From Clostridia bacterium (GTDB taxonomy: Bacteria > Bacillota > Clostridia > UBA1212 > UBA1255): DNA of 50,547 nt. Every line of letters starts with the position of its first letter. The stretch's first letter is position 1. Positions 8,241 to 16,305 of this stretch are shown piece after piece. The position numbers and the translations under genes were made by a program. The DNA lies in NCBI GenBank assembly GCA_017560765.1, contig JAFZEI010000005.1, positions 1 to 50,547 on the forward strand. Direction: 5' to 3'. Below the pieces are notes generated by a model. The model did no database searches. It was not told where the DNA came from and was given only the letters and a program-made list of their open reading frames with translations.

Positions 8241-9524
8241 ATGAGAAATGAAGTTAAAAGAGAATGTGACGGTTTTATAGAATACATTGACAGGTGTCAC
8301 ACACCGTATCATAGTGTAACTTACTTTTCTGAGTTGTTAGAGCAGGCAGGCGCTCAAAGGCTATATGAGGATCAGGAGTGGGAAATTGAACCGGATCAAC
8401 TTTATTATACTGTACGAAATGGCACATTGCTGTCGGCTTTTCGTGTGAGTTCAGAGAATATGCCTTTAGAAAAAGGCTTTAGAATAGCGGCGGCGCACCA
8501 TGACGTGCCGGGATTCCGTATTAAACCTTCGGTTTCTACAGTTGACGGTGGATATGAGCGTTTGACTTTAGAGCCGTACGGCGGCTTGATTCACCACGGC
8601 TGGCTTGACAGACCGCTGTCTTGCGCCGGCAGAATTTATTATAACAGTGCTATCGGGACTGACTATGTTGATTTTGATTTACAAAAACCTGTAGCGATTA
8701 TTCCAAGTGCCGCCATTCATGTGGCAAGTGATGTAAATGAAGGCGCAAAATTTGATTTGCAGACGGAAATACGCCCCTTTGTAGGACAACCTGACGAGGG
8801 CTGCAGCGAATTTATGAGATATGTTGCAGATGATGCCGGCGTAGACGAGGCAGATATTTTAAGCTTTGATATGCTTTTGTACGATGCTGCTCCTGCAGAA
8901 TATATCGGCATCAATGAAGAGTTCATTTCTTCAAACGGTCTCGATGATTGCGAAATGGCTTATACTTTGATTTCTGCAATCACTTCCGGAGAAGTTGCAG
9001 ATAATTCTTTCGTTGTTTTTATATACGACCATGAAGAGTGCGGCTCTGCCAGCGACAGAGGCGCGCAAAGCAGTGTTTTCACTGATATAACAGAGAGAAT
9101 TTGCCGCAAATGCGGATATAATCGTGAAGATTTCTTTCGCATTATGTCAAAAAGCGTTGTTTTCTCCGCGGATATGGCTCATGCGGCGCATCCTTCGTAT
9201 ATGCAAAAAAGCGACCCGAATACGGTTGTTTATCTTAATAAGGGTCCGGTGCTGAAAATTAATTCAAATCAATCGTATGCTTCTTCGGCAGCAGGCAGTG
9301 CATTCTTTAAAAAGTTGTGTAAGGAAAGCGGCATTCCGTATCAGGAATTTGTAAACAGGAGCAATATGCGAGGCGGGCGCACAATCGGGCCTATGCTTTC
9401 GGCGCTGGGCGGTGTAATGACCGTGGATATCGGAAATCCTATGCTGGCAATGCACTCCGTGAGGGAATTTGGAGGCACGACAGATATTTATTATATGAAA
9501 AAACTTTTTGAGGCTTTTTTATAA
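8241..9524 (+). CDS. apeB: M18 family aminopeptidase
   Basis: Zinc-dependent cytoplasmic aminopeptidase of the aspartyl-aminopeptidase family, 427 residues, a normal length. Metal and catalytic motifs are in place: HHD (residues 86-88) in AAAHHDVPGFRIKP, the HHGWLDRPLS segment, YDHEECGS with the catalytic and metal Glu pair, FSADMAHAAHP, and the final MLAMHSVREFGGT with the last His ligand. GGAGG precedes the ATG by a normal gap. It is probably cotranscribed with the sbcD/sbcC-like pair. Its transcript seems to end at a hairpin inside the converging U32 gene. The symbol follows clostridial usage and is less certain than the family. Confidence 0.85.
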   Translation: MRNEVKRECDGFIEYIDRCHTPYHSVTYFSELLEQAGAQRLYEDQEWEIEPDQLYYTVRNGTLLSAFRVSSENMPLEKGFRIAAAHHDVPGFRIKPSVSTVDGGYERLTLEPYGGLIHHGWLDRPLSCAGRIYYNSAIGTDYVDFDLQKPVAIIPSAAIHVASDVNEGAKFDLQTEIRPFVGQPDEGCSEFMRYVADDAGVDEADILSFDMLLYDAAPAEYIGINEEFISSNGLDDCEMAYTLISAITSGEVADNSFVVFIYDHEECGSASDRGAQSSVFTDITERICRKCGYNREDFFRIMSKSVVFSADMAHAAHPSYMQKSDPNTVVYLNKGPVLKINSNQSYASSAAGSAFFKKLCKESGIPYQEFVNRSNMRGGRTIGPMLSALGGVMTVDIGNPMLAMHSVREFGGTTDIYYMKKLFEAFL

Positions 9525-9529
9525 GAATA

Positions 9530-11944
9530 TTACAAAATATTTACTCGCAGCGTGACGTTTGGGTTTGCGCTGCGTAATTTTTTTACTTGTGCATCTGTAT
9601 ACGAAACGGGCTTGTGACTGAGAAGTATACTGCAACAATCTTCCTTTTGAGGCAAAATACGAAATTCGCAACCGAAAGAATCCTTTAGAGAATAAGCGGC
9701 TTTTTCGCATTTTAGCAATTTGCCGCTACACTCGCCTTCGTCGATATAACAGTGACGGCTTCGCATTAAAACAATAGGGCCACCTACGACCGTTTCACAA
9801 TTTATGCTGCACTCAGGAGTTTTGACTGCTTCTACGGAAAGTGTAGCGCGGCTTATTCCTATTTGCGACAAAACATCAAGTGTGTGTTTGTTAGCAGTGT
9901 TAAAGCTATAGTCACAGCATATAATTGCGTCAGTGCCTTTAAGGAGTTCGATATCACCTAAATTTTCACATAAAAAACCATCAAGATATTTGCCTATATG
10001 ATTTTCGCAAATGAAATTTATGTTTTGTTTGGTTAGTTTGAGAGCTTGACCCAAAGAAATAAAAGGGAGATAAGCAATTATTTTATTTTTATGATTTTTA
10101 ATTTGGCGTATTTTTTCGGCTGTACGAGAAAATATTTCAGAGCTTTGCATGTTTTTGTAAAAAATATTTACGGGAATATAATATGTGCGCTCTTCTTTGC
10201 TGTACGGACGCAATATTTCCGGCATAGATTCTTCTTTAAAGCTTAAAAAGCTGTCTGCAGTATAGAAAAACAGAGAAATACCACCGGTCATATTTTTGGG
10301 TGTAAGGATTTTGTCTTGTGAGAATATACGGTTGTTATTCGTTACGGAAATGTCTCGTTGCTTTCTTAAATCAATTAAACCGGCAATGCAATTTCTTCGC
10401 ATTGAATTTAAAACAGAGACAGGAATAAAAACATTGTCATCAATGTCTGCCGATATTTCCGAAGCATAAAAAGGCGTGTCGCCCAATCTGGAAAGTTGTT
10501 TTTTGATTTCTTCGACTGAGGTGGGAGTGCTGTTTGCTTTTTGTAGCGTTTGTGGGCCTTTTGCAGAGTGCGAATGTCCTTGGGTGTCAAATATTTCCAA
10601 AACGGGAAACTCGCCCGTATTGCCTGTAAAACGCATAAATACGGGGCATTTTTTGTTTTCTGTTTTTGTGTTTACTGCTAAAGATTCTCTTAATTTTGCA
10701 TCGTCTGTCAAAGTTAATAAAAGTTGTTTGCTGTCAATGTTATTATTTTTTAAATTGCCGACTGTTGTTATTTCAACAATGTTAGCTTTTAACTTTTTTA
10801 CGGAATTTACTGTGCCGCCGCAGAGGATTTGTTGTTCGTTTTCTGCAAAGGTGTAAACTGTTATTCCGTCGCCTGCACTAAGCTCAACGCCTTCGTCCAA
10901 AACAGCAGTCAAACAAAATCTCGTGAGATTTTTTGGCAAGTTTTTAGGAGAGGAAAGCTTAATCGGAACATCTGTAAGTTTACCGATAGGCAGACCTGTT
11001 CTGCCGGCAGAGCGAAAAGTTATGTCTTTAAAGGGGAGTTTTCCTTTTAAATATCCTGACGTAAAATCTCCTCGCCCAAAGAGAACTTGCATATCGCGTA
11101 AATTTTTTGTGAGGGAATGTTTTTTGCCTGAAAAGGCATTGTCAATCGCTTCTCTGTAGCTGCGAGTAACAATAGCCACATACTCAGGAGATTTAAGTCT
11201 GCCTTCAATTTTTAGTGAGTGTACTCCTGCAGTAATCAGCTCTTCTATATAAGGAATTGATGCAAAATCTGCAGGGCTTAGTCTGTATGCAGGTGTATTT
11301 TCCTTGCCGTTTACTGATAAGGAATATTTTTTTCTGCAAGGTTGAGCGCATGTGCCTCGATTGCCGCTTCTGCCTCCGATAAAACTGCTCATAAGGCATT
11401 GCCCCGATAGTGACATACAAAGTGCGCCGTGACAGAAGGCTTCGATTTCTAAAATATTTTCGTTGCAAAGCTCAGAAAGCTCTTCTAAAGAAAGTTCTCT
11501 TGCTGTGATGCATCTGTCAAAACCGAGTTCTTTTAACTTTTTAACGCCGTCAATGTTATAAACACTCATTTGTGTGCTGGCATGTATTTCGCAACTGAAT
11601 TCTGCTTTGTTTTTTATAATTTCTGCGGCTAACCCCAAATCTTGTAAAATCAGGGCATCAATACCTAATGAGGCAGCTTTTTTTGCTGTCTCATAGTAAG
11701 TGTAAAATTCTTCATCAAAAATAAGTGTGTTGAGAGCAAGGTATACGCGTACCCCTCGTATATGAGCGTAAGAAACGGCTTCTGCTAACTCTTCGAATGT
11801 GAAATTCTCGGCACCCATACGGGCGCTTCCTGTTTTTAAACCGAGATAAACTGCATCGGCACCATTTTGCACAGCTGCTTTTAAGCATTCAAATGAACCG
11901 GCCGGAGCAAGAAGCTCCGGCTTAGTTTTAAAATTATTCTTCAT
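9530..11944 (-). CDS. U32 family peptidase / RlhA-like protein
   Basis: 804 residues. The start is ATG 11944 (MKNNFKTKPELLAPAGS), which overlaps the end of zapA by 11 bases; the open frame continues further upstream but inside zapA. The N-terminal 350 residues carry the U32 core: ELLAPAGSFE, GADAVYLG, AFCHGALCMSLSGQCLMS, and the cysteine cluster GNRGTCAQPCRKKY, which in this family holds a metal centre. The long C-terminal part matches the layout of the DUF3656-containing members, some of which hydroxylate 23S rRNA (RlhA in E. coli). RNA modification is therefore at least as likely as collagenase activity. Pairing with zapA is common in Firmicutes. Confidence 0.85.
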   Translation of the reverse strand: MKNNFKTKPELLAPAGSFECLKAAVQNGADAVYLGLKTGSARMGAENFTFEELAEAVSYAHIRGVRVYLALNTLIFDEEFYTYYETAKKAASLGIDALILQDLGLAAEIIKNKAEFSCEIHASTQMSVYNIDGVKKLKELGFDRCITARELSLEELSELCNENILEIEAFCHGALCMSLSGQCLMSSFIGGRSGNRGTCAQPCRKKYSLSVNGKENTPAYRLSPADFASIPYIEELITAGVHSLKIEGRLKSPEYVAIVTRSYREAIDNAFSGKKHSLTKNLRDMQVLFGRGDFTSGYLKGKLPFKDITFRSAGRTGLPIGKLTDVPIKLSSPKNLPKNLTRFCLTAVLDEGVELSAGDGITVYTFAENEQQILCGGTVNSVKKLKANIVEITTVGNLKNNNIDSKQLLLTLTDDAKLRESLAVNTKTENKKCPVFMRFTGNTGEFPVLEIFDTQGHSHSAKGPQTLQKANSTPTSVEEIKKQLSRLGDTPFYASEISADIDDNVFIPVSVLNSMRRNCIAGLIDLRKQRDISVTNNNRIFSQDKILTPKNMTGGISLFFYTADSFLSFKEESMPEILRPYSKEERTYYIPVNIFYKNMQSSEIFSRTAEKIRQIKNHKNKIIAYLPFISLGQALKLTKQNINFICENHIGKYLDGFLCENLGDIELLKGTDAIICCDYSFNTANKHTLDVLSQIGISRATLSVEAVKTPECSINCETVVGGPIVLMRSRHCYIDEGECSGKLLKCEKAAYSLKDSFGCEFRILPQKEDCCSILLSHKPVSYTDAQVKKLRSANPNVTLRVNIL
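9546..9584 (+). terminator. Terminator for the aminopeptidase, inside the converging U32 gene
   Basis: CGCAGCG (9546-9552) pairs with CGCTGCG (9568-9574), and AAT plus seven T follow. On the plus strand this is a good intrinsic terminator 22 bases after the aminopeptidase stop. It lies within the last codons of the U32 gene on the other strand. Confidence 0.7.
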
Positions 11945-12437
11945 CGTAAATATCGTCTCCGGCAGGGAAGAAAGCATCTCCGCCTATTCCGCTTGAAAAG
12001 CTGTCGCCTATGCCTGAAACTTCGTCGTTGTCGTGATAGGAGCTAATCGACGGAAATTCATTATCGTCAGGATTCACGCTATGTCTTGCCAGCAGTAATT
12101 GTTTTGAAAGTGAGTCTATTTGTTGTTCTGCTCTTGAGAGTTGTTCGTCCAAATCTTGTTTTTCTATTTTTAACCTGTCATACTCGTCCATCATACGTTT
12201 TATTTCGTTTTTAAGAGTATTAAAGTTTTTTTGTGTTTTAAACAGCTCGTCTGTAATTGAAATGGCCGCCATAACAATAGCAGTCTGCTGCTCAAGTCTG
12301 AGATCTGCTTTAGCTGCTGCAGCTACCTTTGTGTTAAGAAAGTGCTCGATTCTGTGCATGTATTCTTCGGGTTCGTCATGACGTAATGTGTATGCCTTAC
12401 CGTTTATCATAAATCTGATCTGTTTTTTTTCTGCCAT
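11934..12437 (-). CDS. zapA: Cell division protein ZapA
   Basis: FtsZ-ring-associated protein, 167 residues from ATG 12437. The ZapA core is clear: KKQIRFMINGKAYTLR, an EEYMHRIEHFLN segment, RLEQQTAIVMAAISITDELF, then a coiled coil from about residue 70 to 120. The C-terminal tail is acidic and low in complexity. The start is not fully certain. The nearest Shine-Dalgarno-like AAAGGA is about 14 bases upstream of this ATG, and the frame stays open to a TTG at 12485. ZapA normally begins just before this MxxxYxLR-type block, so ATG 12437 is preferred. Confidence 0.85.
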   Translation of the reverse strand: MAEKKQIRFMINGKAYTLRHDEPEEYMHRIEHFLNTKVAAAAKADLRLEQQTAIVMAAISITDELFKTQKNFNTLKNEIKRMMDEYDRLKIEKQDLDEQLSRAEQQIDSLSKQLLLARHSVNPDDNEFPSISSYHDNDEVSGIGDSFSSGIGGDAFFPAGDDIYDEE

Positions 12438-12538
12438 GGTGATGCTGCGCGTCCTTTCAAAAGTTTTATTCTTTAAGTTTACCAAAAAAAACAGAAAAAG
12501 TACATAGCAAAAAAGATAAAAAATTTTTTTAAAAGGTG

Positions 12539-12566
12539 TTGACAGATTAATTTTATATGTTATACT
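12539..12566 (+). promoter_or_regulatory. SigA promoter of rubrerythrin
   Basis: TTGACA (12539-12544), 16 bases, TATACT (12561-12566). This is a strong match and is followed at once by a dyad operator. Confidence 0.75.
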
Positions 12567-12571
12567 AAAAC

Positions 12572-12584
12572 AGTAATGATTACT
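12572..12584. promoter_or_regulatory. Fur/PerR-like operator in the rubrerythrin promoter
   Basis: AGTAATGATTACT is a perfect 6-1-6 palindrome centred on 12578, at about the +1 to +10 region of the promoter. The TAATGATTA core matches the centre of Fur-family boxes. Rubrerythrin is a classic PerR target in clostridia. The exact regulator is inferred. Confidence 0.55.
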
Positions 12585-12640
12585 ATTATTACTTTGACGA
12601 TATCAATTAGAAATTTTATTTATTTTGGAGGTAAATTATT

Positions 12641-13189
12641 ATGAAAAAATTTGTATGTTCAATTTGCGGTTATGTTCACGAGGGAGACAGTGCTCCTGAT
12701 TTTTGTCCTGTATGCAAGCAACCGGCTGATAAATTTAAAGAGCAGGCAAGTGACGAGGCTCTTGTATGGGCTGATGAGCACAGAGTAGGCGTTGCAAAAG
12801 GTGTAGATGAAGAGGTTATTGCAGGTCTCAGAGCTAATTTTGAGGGTGAGTGCACAGAAGTTGGTATGTATCTTGCTATGGCACGTGTTGCACATAGAGA
12901 AGGATATCCTGAGATTGGTTTGTATTGGGAAAAGGCAGCTTGGGAAGAGGCTGAACATGCAGCTAAATTTGCAGAGCTTTTGGGCGAGTGCGTAACAGAC
13001 AGTACAAAGAAAAATCTTGAGCTCCGTGTTGCTGCTGAGCATGGTGCAACACAAGGTAAAAAGGATCTTGCTGTTTTGGCAAAGAAACTTAATCTCGACG
13101 CAATCCATGATACAGTTCACGAGATGGCTAAAGATGAAGCTCGTCACGGTAAGGCATTTGAGGGCCTTTTGAAGAGATATTTTGGATAA
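12641..13189 (+). CDS. Rubrerythrin, rubredoxin-first ('reverse') type
   Basis: Peroxide-reducing diiron protein, 182 residues. The rubredoxin domain comes first, with Cys 6, 9, 22 and 25 (CSIC and CPVC) as the Fe ligands. The ferritin-like diiron domain follows from about residue 50, with Glu 68, 70 and 73 near [12 protein letters not shown] (103-106) and EARH (166-169). This order is the reverse of classical rubrerythrin and matches the clostridial oxygen- and peroxide-reducing form. A strong GGAGG precedes the ATG. Its promoter carries a Fur/PerR-type dyad, which fits peroxide induction. It is a single gene ended by a hairpin. Confidence 0.9.
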   Translation: MKKFVCSICGYVHEGDSAPDFCPVCKQPADKFKEQASDEALVWADEHRVGVAKGVDEEVIAGLRANFEGECTEVGMYLAMARVAHREGYPEIGLYWEKAAWEEAEHAAKFAELLGECVTDSTKKNLELRVAAEHGATQGKKDLAVLAKKLNLDAIHDTVHEMAKDEARHGKAFEGLLKRYFG

Positions 13190-13213
13190 GAAAATAACCG
13201 AACAGATAAAGTT

Positions 13214-13250
13214 AAGGCACTCAACCGAAAGGTGAGTGCCTTGTATTTTT
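13214..13250 (+). terminator. Rho-independent terminator after rubrerythrin
   Basis: AAGGCACTCA (from 13214) pairs with TGAGTGCCTT (to 13242) around an ACCGAAAGG loop, then a T-rich tail. Confidence 0.85.
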
Positions 13251-13459
13251 TTAGTTAAAACTAGTACTGAGCAATGGCTTGCAATATTATTGATAACATT
13301 ATCAAGTTTTGTTTTGTCATTGGAAGATATTACCTCGTTTGCCTTTCTTAATATTTCAAGAAACACTTGAGTGGTCATACTTTTTGGGATTGTCAATAAT
13401 GGTAATCGGAACAATAATAGTTGTTGCCGATACTTTGGCAAAAGAAAACCAATGAGAAA
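13251..13459. other. Gene-free spacer, possibly holding a decayed fragment
   Basis: About 210 bases between the rubrerythrin terminator and the GNAT stop. On the minus strand short stretches read like protein (TTQVFLEILRKANEVISSND) but have no ribosome binding site, and the frame runs on through the terminator and antisense to rubrerythrin. I see no intact gene. It may be the remnant of one. Confidence 0.4.
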
Positions 13460-13987
13460 TTAAATAATCTGATATATCTTTTCCCAACGCTCATTAAAAC
13501 TAGGGTCCGAAACAGTATCGGGGGCAAAACCTGCCCTGAGATAACTCTTTATTGCGGGAATACGCCAATCGTCGGTTGTAAGATATGCACTTTCCATATG
13601 TTGATTTTTAAGAACATTAACCGCAATGCTGCTTAAAATATTCCCGAAGCCTTTTCCTCGAAATTCCGGTTTGCAAGCTACATTATGAATATACCCCTGA
13701 TTCTTTTTGTAATCGCAGATTACCGTAAGTGTGGCAGCCGGGCAGTTGTTTACCAACACAAAGAAGCAATTATTATCATTGTAATTAGAATTTTCTGCCA
13801 TAGAATGTTGATAATATTCTTCGGGCTTTTCCATATTACCATCCGCATTAAGATATGGGATAATATCTGCCCATATACTAAGTGCATTTTTAAGGTTAGG
13901 GAAATTTATAACCTCTACCCCTTCGGGAAGAGTGATTTCTTTAACTGGTGTTCCATCATTTTGCCAATTCATTATAAGCTGAGCCAT
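13460..13987 (-). CDS. GNAT family N-acetyltransferase
   Basis: 175 residues with the acetyl-CoA-binding GNAT core. Strand four, AATLTVICDY, leads into GYIHNVACKPEFRGKGFGNILSS, which contains the R/Q-x-x-G-x-G/A pyrophosphate loop (RGKGFG). The C-terminal LTTDDWRIPAIKSYLRAGF is the usual motif-B helix. The substrate cannot be told. AAGGAG sits just upstream of ATG 13987. It lies 52 bases after the glycerophosphodiesterase on the same strand and may share its transcript. Confidence 0.8.
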   Translation of the reverse strand: MAQLIMNWQNDGTPVKEITLPEGVEVINFPNLKNALSIWADIIPYLNADGNMEKPEEYYQHSMAENSNYNDNNCFFVLVNNCPAATLTVICDYKKNQGYIHNVACKPEFRGKGFGNILSSIAVNVLKNQHMESAYLTTDDWRIPAIKSYLRAGFAPDTVSDPSFNERWEKIYQII

Positions 13988-14039
13988 AGTTTACTCCTTG
14001 TTTTGTTTTTATAACCATTTCTCTGAGAAACAAAAATGT

Positions 14040-14843
14040 TTATGGTTTAAAATTCTCAAAAATTATAATAGAATTCTCACTCTGCGCAGCTTCGCAATCA
14101 GCCGGCGTGTTTATTGTCCAAGCCGCACTTTGAGTTTTCCAGAATTTCGTACATAGGCGGTAAGAAAAATCTTTCCTATCACTAAAGCGATATGCCACAA
14201 AATCAGGTCTTGTAGCAATATTAAGTACAAGCGCAGTTAAGAAGAAATCCACAACTCTGCCCAACCCTGAGGGGTTTTTCAGAAAATTCTGGGAGAGCTG
14301 TCCGCGCAAAATATCGGGACGATTGCGTTTAAGCCACAACAGGCAACGAGGATCAAAAGATTCTATACAATATTCGCCATTATAATTATCTAATACATCA
14401 CAAACAGCCTTGCACAAAGCCGGTGCATTGCTGCCCGCCGCCTTCAGCTCTATTATCAAAGGCGCACGATTTTCAAACAAAGCCAGAACAGATTCGAAAT
14501 CAGGGATAGTTTCTGTTGTACCTTCAAGAAAATAATTTGTTAATTCGTCATGTGTAATGTCTTCTATTGCGCCTTTTGCCCCTGTGGTACGAACGAGTAA
14601 TGAATCATGAATAACAGCAAGCCTACCGTCTTTTAAAAGATGTACGTCCAATTCAGCACCGTAGCCTGCATCAGCAGCAGCTTTAAAGGCTTTGAGACTA
14701 TTCTCAGGCAGACCCTTCTCCTTACAGTGAAGACCTCTGTGAGCATAGACAAATTTTGTTAATTTACGCATTTTGTCAGAAGTTTTTCTGCCCTTTACAG
14801 CAAATAAGTACAGTATAAAAAGCAAACACGACAATGTAATCAT
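14040..14843 (-). CDS. Glycerophosphodiester phosphodiesterase family protein
   Basis: 267 residues. An N-terminal hydrophobic segment (about residues 2-16) may anchor it to the membrane. The GDPD barrel starts with FVYAHRGLH...PENSLKAF, has ELDVHLLKDGRLAVIHD with the Glu/Asp metal ligands and catalytic His, and LIIELKA further on. This enzyme class releases glycerol-3-phosphate and an alcohol from glycerophosphodiesters. Its ATG overlaps the stop of the MFS gene by four bases, so the two are translated together and the transporter may supply its substrate (inference). Confidence 0.85.
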   Translation of the reverse strand: MITLSCLLFILYLFAVKGRKTSDKMRKLTKFVYAHRGLHCKEKGLPENSLKAFKAAADAGYGAELDVHLLKDGRLAVIHDSLLVRTTGAKGAIEDITHDELTNYFLEGTTETIPDFESVLALFENRAPLIIELKAAGSNAPALCKAVCDVLDNYNGEYCIESFDPRCLLWLKRNRPDILRGQLSQNFLKNPSGLGRVVDFFLTALVLNIATRPDFVAYRFSDRKDFSYRLCTKFWKTQSAAWTINTPADCEAAQSENSIIIFENFKP

Positions 14844-16147
14844 TTTGAATCACCATGCTTTACGAAACACATCGTCACAAAAGACAAAGCTACAAAAATT
14901 GCGGCATAAGGGAAGAGCGCATGGTAACTTATATTACTCAATAAATAACCGGCTACGATAGGAGTTATTGTTTGCGCGGCCATACTGAAAGTATAGTAAT
15001 AACCTGTAAATTTACCTACATCAGCACTGGAGCACATTTCCACAACCATAGGCAAACTATTTACATTTATGGAAGCCCAGGAAACACCCACCAACCAAAA
15101 AAGACCGTACAGTCCCACGTGGAAACTGTCAAAGAATAAGGTATAAACGTATGCCGCACCGAAACAAGCCGCCAGCATTCCGGCGCCAAAAAGAATTGTG
15201 ACCTTACGGCCTATTTTACCGGCAACAATTCCCACCGGAATATAACTAATTATAGCACCTACCATTGCAATTGTAAGACACATACTTGCATCGCCAATAG
15301 ACATATTCCAAACGGTAGTTGCATACGTTGTAAACCAAGTATTGATAGCATTATAGCCTACATACCATAAAGCTACGGACAAAAGCAGAAAAGCAAGACT
15401 TATTTTTACAGCTTTAGGCATTTTTGCCTTGGCTACGGAATTTTTGTCGGCAGCCGCCACTGTTTGAGTCAAATCCTGCTCCGGATGAGCTTTCTCATAT
15501 TCCGCTTGCTTTGCACGCAGTTTGGGCTCGTTAACAAATACCATCAAAATAATGAGTGCTAATATCATAATACCGCTTACTATACCGAAAATAGGTTGGT
15601 AATTTATATGTTCAAGCCCTGCAGTTTTACTTTTAGGGTATAGGAAGAATGTTGCAATTAGGTAAAGTATTCCACCGGCTGCACCCATAAGGTTTATGAT
15701 TGCATTACCTTTACTGCGCAAAGGCTTTGGTGTAACATCAGGCATAAGAGCGACGGCCGGACTTCTGTATGTGCCCATTGAAATCAACAAAAAACCTAAA
15801 AGAACAATGAATCCGATGGCTTTTGCACTTGTCGGTGCTGCATAGTAGCTGTTGTCTAAAACAGGAATAAATGTCATGAGGCAGACAGCAGCGATTGTTC
15901 CGAAAAGTATAAAAGGCTTTCTCTTGCCTAATTTGCTGTTAGAGCGGTCTGAAAGGCTGCCGAAAAAGGGCAACAAGAACAGAGCTAAAACATTATCTGC
16001 CGCCATAATGGCTCCTGATATGGTTTCATTCATTTTAAATGTGTTGGTAAGAATAAGTGGCGTCAGATTGTCATACATCTGCCAAAAGGCGCTTATGGAT
16101 AAAAAAGCGAATCCTATAAGTATTGTTTTCTTGTAGTCTAATTTCAT
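14840..16147 (-). CDS. MFS transporter
   Basis: 435 residues with about twelve hydrophobic helices and a long charged loop in the middle (about residues 215-245). The motif GSLSDRSNSKLGKRKPF between helices 2 and 3 is the major-facilitator signature, and its form is closest to the sugar/SLC45-like and GPH-like branches. GGAG precedes the ATG. Substrate unknown. Coupling to a glycerophosphodiesterase suggests a phosphodiester or polyol, but that is only context. Confidence 0.8.
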   Translation of the reverse strand: MKLDYKKTILIGFAFLSISAFWQMYDNLTPLILTNTFKMNETISGAIMAADNVLALFLLPFFGSLSDRSNSKLGKRKPFILFGTIAAVCLMTFIPVLDNSYYAAPTSAKAIGFIVLLGFLLISMGTYRSPAVALMPDVTPKPLRSKGNAIINLMGAAGGILYLIATFFLYPKSKTAGLEHINYQPIFGIVSGIMILALIILMVFVNEPKLRAKQAEYEKAHPEQDLTQTVAAADKNSVAKAKMPKAVKISLAFLLLSVALWYVGYNAINTWFTTYATTVWNMSIGDASMCLTIAMVGAIISYIPVGIVAGKIGRKVTILFGAGMLAACFGAAYVYTLFFDSFHVGLYGLFWLVGVSWASINVNSLPMVVEMCSSADVGKFTGYYYTFSMAAQTITPIVAGYLLSNISYHALFPYAAIFVALSFVTMCFVKHGDSK

Positions 16148-16170
16148 ATACGATACTCCGTTTTTTCTTT

Positions 16171-16199
16171 ATTATAATACCTCGGAAATGATATGTCTA
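16171..16199 (-). promoter_or_regulatory. Promoter of the MFS-GDPD operon
   Basis: On the minus strand TAGACA (16199-16194), 17 bases, TATAAT (16176-16171). The start point would leave a leader of about 20 bases. Confidence 0.65.
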
Positions 16200-16228
16200 T
16201 GCTGAAATTTTATAATATCGGTTTGCGG

Positions 16229-16257
16229 TTGACGTAGTTTTTTTTAATTCGTATAAT
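16229..16257 (+). promoter_or_regulatory. SigA promoter of rqcH
   Basis: TTGACG (16229-16234), 17 bases, TATAAT (16252-16257). Near-consensus and divergent from the MFS promoter. Confidence 0.75.
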
Positions 16258-16305
16258 ATTTCGGTAACAGAAATAACTTGACAGGCTTATAGGAGGGTGA
16301 CGGAA

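Noticed and set aside
11945-11977. Eleven extra codons at the start of the U32 gene
   Set aside because: They lie inside zapA and do not resemble the family; the ATG at 11944 gives the normal start.
12659-13441. 260-codon open frame on the minus strand, antisense to rubrerythrin
   Set aside because: It lies almost wholly opposite a certain gene, crosses the rubrerythrin terminator, has no ribosome binding site and its product is Cys/Ser/Leu-rich without any domain.
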